Shown here piece by piece: positions 42,373 through 50,650 of a stretch of 64,000 bases of DNA. Below the pieces are notes generated by a model. That model was given only the letters and a program-made list of their open reading frames with translations, was not told where the DNA came from and searched no databases. Within the stretch, counting starts at the first letter, position 1. Each line of letters begins with the position of its first letter. The DNA comes from Deltaproteobacteria bacterium (GTDB lineage Bacteria > Desulfobacterota > SM23-61), in the NCBI GenBank assembly GCA_016875165.1, contig VGSF01000001.1:62001-126000 (forward strand), read 5' to 3'. The translations under genes and the position numbers were made by a program.

Positions 42373-42438
42373 TTCTATTTATAGTTTAGAATTTCTATAA
42401 CCTCTGCGTTCTCCGCGTGCTCTGCGGTGAATATTTTT

Positions 42439-42993
42439 TTACCGGGCGTATTGCTCCATCCCCTGCTGATACAGGTCGTTTCCTTCCGTATCGTTAACTA
42501 CGATCACCGGGAAATCTTCCACTTCCAGCCGGCTGATGGCTTCCGGGCCGAGATCATCGTAGGCCACCACTTCCGCTTTCTTGATGGCCTTGGCCAGAAG
42601 CGCCCCGGCTCCGCCCGTGGCGGCAAAGTACACGGCTTTGTATTTCTTCATGGCCTCGATGACTTCTTTTTTGCGCATGCCCTTGCCGATCATTCCTTTG
42701 AGGCCGATCTCCATCAGCCTGGGCGAAAAAGCGTCCATGCGGCCGCTGGTTGTCGGACCAGCCGAACCTATGGCCTGGCCTGGCTTGGCCGGGGCAGGAC
42801 CCACATAATAAATCACCTGTCCTTTAAGGTCAACGGGAAGGGGTTTCCCTTCCTTAAGAAGATCAAAGAGCCTTTTGTGGGCTGCGTCCCTACCGGTATA
42901 GATCACGCCGGTAAGCAAGACCTTGTCGCCGGCTTTCAGCTTTTCTACGTCAGAGTCGGAAAGGGGGGTTTTTAATCGAATCGTTGCGCTCAT
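42439..42993 (-). CDS. fumB: Fumarate hydratase class I, beta (C-terminal) subunit
   Basis: 184 residues matching the C-terminal domain of class I fumarase: GDKVLLTGVIYTGRDAAHKRL, GPTTSGRMDAFSPRLME and GDLGPEAI-like YDDLGPEAISRLEVEDFPV. It pairs with the alpha subunit 16 nt upstream to hydrate fumarate to malate. Ribosome site GGGAGGAG. Confidence 0.93.
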   Translation of the reverse strand: MSATIRLKTPLSDSDVEKLKAGDKVLLTGVIYTGRDAAHKRLFDLLKEGKPLPVDLKGQVIYYVGPAPAKPGQAIGSAGPTTSGRMDAFSPRLMEIGLKGMIGKGMRKKEVIEAMKKYKAVYFAATGGAGALLAKAIKKAEVVAYDDLGPEAISRLEVEDFPVIVVNDTEGNDLYQQGMEQYAR

Positions 42994-43009
42994 GGTTTCA
43001 TCTCCTCCC

Positions 43010-43849
43010 TCAGATTACGGCTTCTTTATGCCGGTGGGCATGGCAGTTGATGTTGACCGCCATAGGGAAGCTGGCGATGTGGCAAGGAATCATCTCCACA
43101 TGCACGGCCAGGGCCGTGAAACGTCCTCCCAGTCCCTGTGGCCCGATTCCCAGGTTGTTGATGCGGGTCAAAAGTTCCTCCTCCAGGGCGGCCAGCTTAG
43201 GGTCGGGGTTCTTCTCCCCCAGAGGGCGCAGCAGGGCTTTCTTGGCGATCAGAGCTGTCTGCTCAAACGTTCCTCCAATGCCCACTCCAACCACAATCGG
43301 AGGACAGGGATTGGATCCGGCCTGCTTTACCCACTCCACCACCCGGTTTTTTAAGCCTTCAAGGCCATCGGAAGGGCTAAGCATTGTCACCACGGACATG
43401 TTTTCACTGCCCCCGCCTTTGGGTGCGACCGTAATTTTGACTTTGTCTCCGGGGACGATCTCCACATGGATGACCGCCGGAGTATTATCCTTAGTGTTGG
43501 CCCGGCTAAAACAATGGCAGGCAGATTTTCTTAAATACCCCTCCTGGTATCCCTGTTTTACTCCTTCGTTAATGGCCGCGTTGAAGTCTCCCCCGGCGAT
43601 GTGAACTTCCTGGCCCAGCTCCACGAAAACCACGGCCAGGCCGGTATCCTGGCAGATGGCCACCTGTTCCTCCCGGGCGATGCGGGCATTTTCTTTGAGC
43701 TGCTCGAAGACCTCTTTCCCCACGGGAGACTCTTCCATCTTCTCCGCCCGGTCAAAAGCCGCCAGCACATCTTCCCCCAAATAGAGATTGGCATCTATAC
43801 AGAGGCTTTTCACCACTTTTGCGATTTCACTGGCGTGAATCTCTCTCAT
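43010..43849 (-). CDS. fumA: Fumarate hydratase class I, alpha (N-terminal) subunit
   Basis: 279 residues with the [4Fe-4S] cysteines in ICQDTGLAVVF, CFSRAN and NPCPPIVVGVGIGGTFE. Split two-subunit class I fumarases are usual in anaerobes and archaea. AAGGAGGATACG precedes the ATG. Lies between malic enzyme and the beta subunit in the propionate pathway order. Confidence 0.93.
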   Translation of the reverse strand: MREIHASEIAKVVKSLCIDANLYLGEDVLAAFDRAEKMEESPVGKEVFEQLKENARIAREEQVAICQDTGLAVVFVELGQEVHIAGGDFNAAINEGVKQGYQEGYLRKSACHCFSRANTKDNTPAVIHVEIVPGDKVKITVAPKGGGSENMSVVTMLSPSDGLEGLKNRVVEWVKQAGSNPCPPIVVGVGIGGTFEQTALIAKKALLRPLGEKNPDPKLAALEEELLTRINNLGIGPQGLGGRFTALAVHVEMIPCHIASFPMAVNINCHAHRHKEAVI

Positions 43850-43964
43850 CGTATCCTCCTTCCAAAACCAAAAGAGTCTTTTGGGGACCCTGCAGGTTTT
43901 TAAACTTCTTCGCTGGCAACTGCCTTTCAGGGTCCCCGATAGCTTTTTTGCTCCATTCCTCTGT

Positions 43965-45299
43965 TTATTCGCTATATGAAGGAATCAGCCCCTTTTCCAT
44001 CAGGACCTGGGTTTCCAGGCGGGCCCGGCGGATCTTATCCGAGGCGATCTCGAATAGCTTCTCTTTGGGTAATGTGATCCGGGCCACTTTCTGTTCTATG
44101 GCTTTCAGGGCCACTGCTACTGCTTGCCTCGGAAAGACCTCCCATTCATTCATTGTGGGCAGCAGGTAATCTTTTCTGAGGCCTTTGTCTTCGGCGCACT
44201 TAGCCAGCTCCACGGCTGACTCAATGCACATTTCATCGGTGATGGTCGTGGCCATGACATCCAGGGTGCCGCGGAAAATGGCCGGGAAGCATAGGGAATT
44301 ATTCACCTGATTGGGGAAATCGGACCGTCCGGTGGCAATTACCTGGGCTCCCGCTTCCTCAGCTTCCCAGGGGTAGATCTCGGGGATAGGGTTGGCGCAG
44401 GCAAAGACGATGGCATCTTTGGCCATCTTCTTTACCCATTCCTTCTTGATCACATCTGGGCCGGGTTTGGCCAAACCGACGACGGCGTCCGCTCCTTCCA
44501 TGGCTTCGGCAATGCTGCCTTTGCGCTGTTCTTCATTAGTGATCTGGCAGAAGTGCAATTTTTCCTTGTAATCCTTGGTTATATCCGTTCTCCCCTTGTG
44601 CAGCGTCCCTTTCGAGTCCACCAGGATGATCTTCCGGGGATCCACGCCATAGCCGACCATGACCCGAATGGTGGCAATATTCGCTGCTCCAGAACCGATC
44701 AAGGCAATGCGGGCCTTTCGGAAATCTTTGCCTACAATCTTGAAAGCGTTGATCAACCCGGCCAGGGTCACGGCCGCAGTCCCCTGCTGGTCATCGTGCC
44801 AGACTGGAATCTTGGCTTCCTTGCGCAAAGTATCCAGGATGTAAAAGCACTTGGGCTGGGAGAGATCTTCCAAATTAATTCCACCGAAGCAAGGGGAGAT
44901 GATCTTTACGGTCTTGATGATTTCATCCGGGTCTTTGGTATCCAGCGTAACAGGCCAGGCATCTACTCCGCCCAGATATTTGAACAGGATAGCTTTCCCC
45001 TCCATGACGGGGATGGCCGCCTCAGGACCTATGTCCCCCAGCCCCAAAACTCTGGTTCCATCGGAAACGACGGCAATCATGTTGGCTTTATTGGTATGCT
45101 CAAAGACCTTCTCCGGGTGAGCCTCAATGTCCCGGCAGGCGGCGGCTACGCCGGGGGTGTACCAGATGGCAAAGTCATCGAAGCTGCGCACCGCACATTT
45201 CAGCGTGGAGGCGATTTTACCTCTGTAAAAAGGATGCATTTTCAAAGCATCCGCCGATGGTTTCTTTGATTTTTCTAATAATTGCTCCTTGGTCAGCAT
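43965..45299 (-). CDS. Malic enzyme (malate dehydrogenase, oxaloacetate-decarboxylating)
   Basis: 444 residues, the short bacterial form without a phosphotransacetylase domain. Motifs: YTPGVAAACRDI near residue 49, GDIGPEAAIPVMEGKAILFKYLGGVDAWP, DDQQGTAAVTLAGLINA, and the NAD-binding IGSGAANIATIRV. Converts malate to pyruvate, CO2 and NAD(P)H. In the cluster it links fumarase to the 2-oxoacid:ferredoxin oxidoreductase. Strong AAGGAGGAAGAA site. Confidence 0.93.
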   Translation of the reverse strand: MLTKEQLLEKSKKPSADALKMHPFYRGKIASTLKCAVRSFDDFAIWYTPGVAAACRDIEAHPEKVFEHTNKANMIAVVSDGTRVLGLGDIGPEAAIPVMEGKAILFKYLGGVDAWPVTLDTKDPDEIIKTVKIISPCFGGINLEDLSQPKCFYILDTLRKEAKIPVWHDDQQGTAAVTLAGLINAFKIVGKDFRKARIALIGSGAANIATIRVMVGYGVDPRKIILVDSKGTLHKGRTDITKDYKEKLHFCQITNEEQRKGSIAEAMEGADAVVGLAKPGPDVIKKEWVKKMAKDAIVFACANPIPEIYPWEAEEAGAQVIATGRSDFPNQVNNSLCFPAIFRGTLDVMATTITDEMCIESAVELAKCAEDKGLRKDYLLPTMNEWEVFPRQAVAVALKAIEQKVARITLPKEKLFEIASDKIRRARLETQVLMEKGLIPSYSE

Positions 45300-45353
45300 T
45301 TCTTCCTCCTTGGTTTTCTTTACGGCAGTTTATGGGTTATCGTTGTTAATTTT

Positions 45354-45532
45354 GATGGTCTCGTAAAAAGTCGTCGCTCCGGCCTGCCTGTGCCTGGCAG
45401 ACAGGTGAAAACCGGAGTCCAGATGTTTGATAACTACTTGAAATAACTGGATTCCGGCTGGAGTTTACCCCGTACTTGATACGGGGCCGGAATGACAGAA
45501 AAATGCTTTTTGTGACTTTTTACGAGACTATC
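45354..45532. repeat. MITE family R1, A-type core
   Basis: 179 bp with ends GATGGTCTCGTAAAAAGTC and GACTTTTTACGAGACTATC. The flanks AATTTT and ATTTTT differ at one base. Fills the gap between the epimerase and malic enzyme genes. Confidence 0.8.
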
Positions 45533-45570
45533 ATTTTTGAATCTTAAATGTTGAATTTTGAATTTTCTTC

Positions 45571-45972
45571 TTACCTTTCACTCAATTCCAGGAGTACCCC
45601 ATTTGTCGATTTGGGATGGATGAAAGCGATCTTGGCTCCCCCCGCTCCCCGCCTTGGTTTTTCGTCAATCAGTCTTATTCCCTTCTCTTTCAGTTCTTTT
45701 AAGGCTTCTTCGATATTATCCACCCGTAAGGCAATGTGCTGAATGCCTTCTCCCCGGCTTTCGATGAACTTGGCAATCGCGCCCTCGGGGCTGGTGGATT
45801 CCAGAATCTCCAGCTCACTCTCCCCCACCGGCAAAAAAGCGGTCGTGGCTTTCTGCTCTTCCACCGTTTCCCTTCCGGTAATTTGCAATCCCAGGATCGC
45901 GCTCCAGAAAGGAGCTACCTGCTCGATGGACTTCGCGGCAATTCCGATGTGATCAATTTTTAATATTTTCAT
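45571..45972 (-). CDS. mce: Methylmalonyl-CoA epimerase
   Basis: 133 residues of the glyoxalase/VOC fold: KIDHIGIAAKSIEQVAPFW with the first metal His, GIQHIALRVDNIEEAL with the second, and AFIHPKSTNGVLLELSE with the final Glu. Interconverts the (S) and (R) forms of methylmalonyl-CoA for the mutase encoded immediately upstream. Confidence 0.95.
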   Translation of the reverse strand: MKILKIDHIGIAAKSIEQVAPFWSAILGLQITGRETVEEQKATTAFLPVGESELEILESTSPEGAIAKFIESRGEGIQHIALRVDNIEEALKELKEKGIRLIDEKPRRGAGGAKIAFIHPKSTNGVLLELSER

Positions 45973-46082
45973 CCTCTTCCTCTCCCTTAATTAAGGCCCA
46001 AGGTACACGGGACAAAGCGTAAGGAAAATTTTTTTCCCTGCGCCTTGCGTCTTTCTCCTTTCGCTTATTGTCCATTGCCTTC

Positions 46083-46478
46083 CTATTTTACATTTTCCTT
46101 CACAAACTTCACGATCGCCTCCGTCGGAGTTCCTGGCCCGAAGATCTCCGCAATCCCCAGGGCTTTCAGGCCGGGAACATCTTCCTCCGGAATGACCCCG
46201 CCTCCTAAAACCAGCAGGTCTTGTACTCCCCGCTCCCGCAATAAATCTATTACTCTGGGGAACAGGTAATCATGAGCTCCGGATAAAATGCTCATCAGGA
46301 GCGCATCCACATCTTCCTGCACGACTGCCGAAACAATCCGTTCCGGCGTCTGCCGCAAACCCGTGTAAATCACTTCCATGCCAGCATCTCGAAGTGCCCG
46401 GGCTATTACTTTGGCCCCGCGGTCATGCCCATCCAGACCAGGCTTGGCCACCAATACCCTTATCTTCCTCTCGGCCAT
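46083..46478 (-). CDS. mcmA2: Methylmalonyl-CoA mutase small subunit (B12-binding)
   Basis: 131 residues with the cobalamin motif [14 protein letters not shown] (D16, H18 cobalt ligand, G21), [14 protein letters not shown] and [12 protein letters not shown]. It carries adenosylcobalamin for the catalytic subunit, the separate-subunit form common in archaea and anaerobes. Site ACTGGAGG. Confidence 0.95.
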   Translation of the reverse strand: MAERKIRVLVAKPGLDGHDRGAKVIARALRDAGMEVIYTGLRQTPERIVSAVVQEDVDALLMSILSGAHDYLFPRVIDLLRERGVQDLLVLGGGVIPEEDVPGLKALGIAEIFGPGTPTEAIVKFVKENVK

Positions 46479-46497
46479 CTTGCCACCTCCAGTAAAA

Positions 46498-46541
46498 ACG
46501 ACAGAATTCAGAATTCTGTATTCTGACTTCTGACTCCTCTT
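46498..46541. repeat. CAGAATTC-type repeat between the mutase subunit genes
   Basis: CAGAATTCAGAATTCTG plus TTCTGACTTCTGACTCCT, related to the repeat forming the Nudix terminator. It directly follows the large-subunit stop codon. Confidence 0.55.
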
Positions 46542-48218
46542 TTAGACTTTCACCACCGGCTCGTACTCCCCGAAAACCCCCCGCAGCACATCGCAAATCT
46601 CCCCCAGCGTGCAATAAGCCCGGACACAATTTAAGATGGGCAACATCAAATTCCCATCACCCTGAGCCACTTTTTTCAGTTCCTCAAGGGATGTTTTGCC
46701 CTGGTCCTGTTCCCGGGAAGCCCGGAGATCCGCGAGTCGTCTCATCTGCACTTCCCGGACTTCGGGGTCAACTTTTAACAAACCCCTGGGCGGCGGTTCT
46801 TTCACCTGAAACTTGTTCACTCCCACGATTACTCGGTCCCCGGTTTCGATCTCTTTCTGATACTGGTACGCGCTCTCCTGGATCTCCTGCTGAATGTACC
46901 CCTTTTCGACGGCAGCCACTGATCCGCCTATCTGGTCAATTTTGGCCAGGTATTCACTGGCCCTTTTCTCGATCTCATCGGTCATTTTTTCCAGGTAGAA
47001 GGAGCCGCCTAAGGGATCGGCTGTGTCGGCAACTCCTGACTCGTAAGCGATCAGTTGTTGGGTGCGCAGGGCAATTTGCACGGATTGTTCGGATGGCAGA
47101 GCCAGGGCCTCATCCATTGAGTTGGTGTGCAAAGATTGGGTTCCCCCTAACACGGCAGCCAGGGCCTGCCAGGCAACCCGGATGATGTTGTTATGCGGCT
47201 GCTGCGCGGTTAAGGTGCACCCCGCGGTTTGGGTGTGGAAGCGCAGCATCCATGAACGCGGGTTCTTGGCCTGAAAGCGGTCTTTCATGATCCTGGCCCA
47301 GAGCCGGCGAGCGGCCCGGTACTTGGCCACTTCCTCCATAAAATCCAGGTGGGCATTGAAAAAGAAAGATATCCTCGGCCCGAAAACGTCCACATCCAGC
47401 CCGGCGCGGATGGCTGCCTCCACATAGGCGATGCCATTGGCCAGGGTGAAAGCCACTTCTTGAACTGCCGTGCAACCCGCTTCCCTCATGTGGTATCCGC
47501 TGATGCTGATGGTGTTCCAGTTGGGCACCTCCTTGGCGCAGTACTCGAAAGTATTGGTGATGATGCGCATGGAAGGTTTCGGCGGGAAGATATACGTTCC
47601 CCGGGATGAATATTCTTTGAGAATGTCGTTCTGGATGGTTCCGTTAAGTTTATCCGGTGTTATGCCCTGTTTTTCGGCCACGGCAATGTACATGGCCAAA
47701 AGGATGCTGGCCGGAGAGTTGATGGTCATGGAGGTGGAGACCCTTTCTAAGGGAATCCGGTCGAAAAGCACCTCCATGTCCTTAACTGAATCAATGGCCA
47801 CGCCCACTTTGCCCACCTCGCCCTGGGCCAGAGGGTGATCGGAATCATAGCCGATCTGGGTGGGTAAGTCGAAGGCTACGGAAAGGCCGGTTTGGCCTTG
47901 GTCTAAGAGGTAGCGGTAACGTTTGTTCGTATCTTCGGCCGTGCCGAACCCGGCGTACTGGCGCATCGTCCAGAACCGACCCCGGTACATGGTAGGCTGG
48001 ACGCCGCGGGTGTAAGGGAATTCTCCCGGGAGGTTAAGATCCCTCTGGTAATCTAATTCAGCGGCGTCCTCCGGCGAAAAAACCCTTTGCACCGGAATTC
48101 CGGAAGTTGTCAAAAAATCTTTTTTCCTTTCGGGGTTCTTATCCAGGGACTTTTCCACCCGCTCATTCCACTTTTTACTTTGATTCTGTATATCCTCAAG
48201 TTTCTTTCGATCAAACAT
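46542..48218 (-). CDS. mcmA1: Methylmalonyl-CoA mutase large (catalytic) subunit
   Basis: 558 residues from ATG 48218 (AAGGAG with 8-nt spacing); a frame extension of nine codons lacks support. Substrate residues point to methylmalonyl-CoA: [12 protein letters not shown] keeps the Tyr (Y89 of the P. shermanii enzyme; Phe in isobutyryl-CoA mutase), and PSMR keeps the Arg (R207; Gln in isobutyryl-CoA mutase). [20 protein letters not shown] and [11 protein letters not shown] are further hallmarks. Uses adenosylcobalamin to interconvert methylmalonyl-CoA and succinyl-CoA. Downstream of tetR. Confidence 0.95.
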   Translation of the reverse strand: MFDRKKLEDIQNQSKKWNERVEKSLDKNPERKKDFLTTSGIPVQRVFSPEDAAELDYQRDLNLPGEFPYTRGVQPTMYRGRFWTMRQYAGFGTAEDTNKRYRYLLDQGQTGLSVAFDLPTQIGYDSDHPLAQGEVGKVGVAIDSVKDMEVLFDRIPLERVSTSMTINSPASILLAMYIAVAEKQGITPDKLNGTIQNDILKEYSSRGTYIFPPKPSMRIITNTFEYCAKEVPNWNTISISGYHMREAGCTAVQEVAFTLANGIAYVEAAIRAGLDVDVFGPRISFFFNAHLDFMEEVAKYRAARRLWARIMKDRFQAKNPRSWMLRFHTQTAGCTLTAQQPHNNIIRVAWQALAAVLGGTQSLHTNSMDEALALPSEQSVQIALRTQQLIAYESGVADTADPLGGSFYLEKMTDEIEKRASEYLAKIDQIGGSVAAVEKGYIQQEIQESAYQYQKEIETGDRVIVGVNKFQVKEPPPRGLLKVDPEVREVQMRRLADLRASREQDQGKTSLEELKKVAQGDGNLMLPILNCVRAYCTLGEICDVLRGVFGEYEPVVKV

Positions 48219-48269
48219 ACTGCGACTCCTTCTCAAAACCCGCAAGGCGTGAGGCGCAAGGCGTAAGGT

Positions 48270-48908
48270 TCAAGGTTTTAAAAATTTAGAGGGTATTTTT
48301 CCTCCCTTAGAAGTTCTCTGGATTACTTCGCGAATCTGGGTTTGCACCAAAAAATCAATGATTTCCTTCCGGCTGTAATTTGGTTTCAAAATCCAGCGGC
48401 GTAAAACCCCGAAGACGCCGCTGAAAACCAAAAAATTAGCCTGCAAATGAGAATCAAACGAACCTTTCCCTAATTCGCTAAGGATCATGCGGAAGTGCTC
48501 GACGATCTTCGATTCTTTCCGCAAAATGATTTTAAGATATTTCTTCTTTACGTACCGCGCCTGAGTATAAGCAAGCATCACCTGATCTTCCAGTTCCATA
48601 GCAGTTTCCACATAAGCCCGGAAGGTATCTTTAAGCCGCAAGAGAGGATCGGAAATCTGGGAAGCTTGCGACCTTACCTTTTCGAAAAAGTCAGTAACAT
48701 AATTTTCAAAAAAAAGATATAGAATATCATCCTTGGAATTGACATAGTCGTAAATACTGCCTATGCCGATCTTCGCCTCCTTGGCAATCTCTCGCACCGT
48801 GGCCTTGTGGTACCCTTTTTTCTTGAAAACCTGGACGGCTCCGGCGATGATTTGCTTCCTTTTCTCACGGATAAGGTTTTTATCTTTAACATGAGCTTTA
48901 ACCTGCAT
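48270..48908 (-). CDS. TetR/AcrR-family regulator of the propionate cluster
   Basis: 212 residues. N-terminal helix-turn-helix (KRKQIIAGAVQVFKKKGY, TVREIAKEAKIGIGSIYDYV) and an all-helical ligand domain, similar to acyl-CoA-responsive FadR/FadQ types. First gene of the minus-strand cluster. Its strong promoter has an inverted repeat at the start site, so autoregulation and control of the mutase genes are likely. Confidence 0.92.
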   Translation of the reverse strand: MQVKAHVKDKNLIREKRKQIIAGAVQVFKKKGYHKATVREIAKEAKIGIGSIYDYVNSKDDILYLFFENYVTDFFEKVRSQASQISDPLLRLKDTFRAYVETAMELEDQVMLAYTQARYVKKKYLKIILRKESKIVEHFRMILSELGKGSFDSHLQANFLVFSGVFGVLRRWILKPNYSRKEIIDFLVQTQIREVIQRTSKGGKIPSKFLKP

Positions 48909-49139
48909 AGTTATACCGCGCGTCCTTCCGCAAACTCCATCTCTCCCCGACCATTAGCTTCCTCTTTCTTACCCTTACCCCTCCATTGAGGGGGGACTAT
49001 TGACCTTGGCATAGAATCGTACAGCCGTACCCTACTTCGCACGCCTCACCTCTATCCTCTTCTTTTTCGAAAAGAGAGGAAGATAATATGAGAGATGCCT
49101 TAGGTTTGTTTCCTGATGAACAAAAAAAGAAGTAGTAAC

Positions 49140-49159
49140 GAATGAATGTTCGCTCATTC
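49140..49159. promoter_or_regulatory. TetR operator candidate
   Basis: GAATGA (49140-49145) and TCATTC (49154-49159) form an inverted repeat with an 8-nt centre, directly downstream of the -10 box. GAATGA/TCATTC half-sites are typical of fatty-acid-type TetR regulators such as Bacillus FadR, although with different spacing. Confidence 0.55.
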
Positions 49160-49161
49160 AA

Positions 49162-49189
49162 ATCATAGCGCGTGGGAAATTTCTGTCAA
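49162..49189 (-). promoter_or_regulatory. Consensus sigma-70 promoter of the tetR-mutase cluster
   Basis: Minus-strand TTGACA (49189-49184) and TATGAT (49167-49162) separated by 16 nt. Confidence 0.75.
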
Positions 49190-49422
49190 GGATTTTCTTG
49201 ATCCAGTCACCCCTAATTTTTTTACGGGCATTCTGGGCCGTGTCCCGGGCACAATACAGAGGGATAGGGCCTGCATCTGCGGGTAAGGATATTTCGCAAT
49301 AGCTCCGCCAGGGCTGAGCTTGGCAATCTTTTATATGAAATTCCTTCCCCAGCTTCCAGGGACCAACAGGCCCAATTTATTAAAAGCGGCGTAAAAGGAA
49401 CGATGAACTGAAAGAACCATTT

Positions 49423-50310
49423 TTATTTCTTGGACAAGCCTTCAAAGTGTTTGAGGTATCTGGAGCGGAGATCCGGGACGTCCAGATCTATGATTCCCCA
49501 GATATATCTGCCTTTTAAGAAAAGGTCTATCATCCCATGATAAGGGTCCTTCGCCCGATAGATCCCTTCGGCAGTTTTCTTCTCCACGTTTCCAGTTTTT
49601 TTCAGGTATTTTTCCATCATATCCCGGCAGTCATTTTGACTTTTACCCTCGATAGCAAAGATCTTAAACTTCTTTCCGGCGATCTCATAGTCGGCAATAA
49701 ACCCGGAGTACAAAAAGGAATAACCGAGGAAATCTTTGGCTATAAACTTCTCTGTATTCTTCTTTTTCCCTTCGGATGGAAAAGAAGATAGGATGGCCGG
49801 GAAGGTCGCTTGCCCTTCCAAAATCTGGTCCACCTTTCGGGCAAAAGCTGTCATGATCTTTTTTTCTTCCGCTCCCGCGTTGTAACTGCTTATTTTTACG
49901 TAATAGACACCTCTGAAAAAATTGAGGACCATACTTTCGCTATACCCCTGCGCTCCAATATCTAGAAAATTGGCGCTGGCTAAGCGCTCCTGGCTGTAGA
50001 TCCCAAAGGCATCGGTCGGCGTCCGATGGCGGTATACCTCAACGGTCACCGCCGCCTTCTTCTCATTTACGTATTCAGCCACCTGCAGGTCCTGGAAGTC
50101 GTATTTTAAATAAAGATCGGCGGCGCCATTGATGTATTCGTAGAGCGATTCAGGGGAAAATACCTGTGGCTTCTCAGGCTGCCGCCAGCCGCTTACTTCC
50201 GGGAAAGAAATGGTTTTCCCTTCAGCCGGGGAGACTCCCCATAGTGAGCTTATCCCCAGGAGAAAGCAAATAAGGAAAAGCGGGGTTCCCCATATTCTAA
50301 GTTTTTTCAT
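49423..50310 (-). CDS. Secreted DUF6599-family protein
   Basis: 295 residues from ATG 50310 (TTGGAG eight nt upstream; an upstream in-frame TTG overlaps that site). N-terminal hydrophobic segment (residues about 5-25) consistent with a signal peptide. The DUF6599 pattern is clear: SLYEYINGAADLYLKYDF, VTVEVYRHRTPTDAFGIYSQ and FFRGVYYVKI. Function of the family is unknown; members occur widely in Desulfobacterota and related phyla. Single gene. Confidence 0.82.
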   Translation of the reverse strand: MKKLRIWGTPLFLICFLLGISSLWGVSPAEGKTISFPEVSGWRQPEKPQVFSPESLYEYINGAADLYLKYDFQDLQVAEYVNEKKAAVTVEVYRHRTPTDAFGIYSQERLASANFLDIGAQGYSESMVLNFFRGVYYVKISSYNAGAEEKKIMTAFARKVDQILEGQATFPAILSSFPSEGKKKNTEKFIAKDFLGYSFLYSGFIADYEIAGKKFKIFAIEGKSQNDCRDMMEKYLKKTGNVEKKTAEGIYRAKDPYHGMIDLFLKGRYIWGIIDLDVPDLRSRYLKHFEGLSKK

Positions 50311-50325
50311 TTGGATCATCTCCAA

Positions 50326-50650
50326 ATTAGTTGATCAAATTTTATTGAAAACCTCTCAAGGGCCCGGAAGGAAAGGCAGGTTGCGCCGCAAGCATCGGCG
50401 GGATATCCACTTTCCATAGCCCCCCCTGCCTGCCTTCCGCAAAGCGCAGCGGGGGCGGAAAAACAGAGCTTCGAAGAAATTGCCGACTCCCCCGCCACAC
50501 GTAGGGAGAGAGAGGCGCCTCATGATTGCAAGCAAGCTGACTTTTCTTCCGGGCCCATGAAATCACTGTTCATTTTAATATACCGGCTCTTTATCCCTTA
50601 GCTGATTTGGAGATGACCCTTTCATTTTTATTCATCCCTTTCCGCACCCT
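50326..50650. repeat. Diverged IS66-like MITE (family R3) copy
   Basis: 50345-50565 resembles the copy at 53584-53860 in the same orientation (CGCCG.AAGCATCGG, GGCGCCTCATGATT.CAAGC, CCGGGCCCATG), but the terminal repeats are not recognisable. No gene in this gap. Confidence 0.6.

Larger units (their letters stand above)
41824..42438. other. Repeat-filled gap between sdhC and fumarase beta
   Basis: No gene. In order: a CACCGCAGAGAGCGCAGAGA-type repeat (41847-41866), a CCCGCG-AAA-CGCGGG hairpin (41902-41916), an R1 A-type MITE, an R2 MITE starting 11 nt later, and a second CTCTGCG-type repeat just before the fumarase stop. Confidence 0.75.
48909..49422. other. tetR leader and upstream region
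   Basis: No gene. The tetR transcript would have an untranslated leader of about 240 nt. Beyond the promoter (49190-49420) I see nothing recognisable. Confidence 0.5.

Noticed and set aside
41824-42438. Dense repeats considered as a CRISPR array
   Set aside because: They resolve into distinct elements with terminal repeats and target duplications, not identical repeats with unique spacers.
44553-45269. 238-codon plus-strand open frame
   Set aside because: Antisense to malic enzyme; composition follows its codon pattern.
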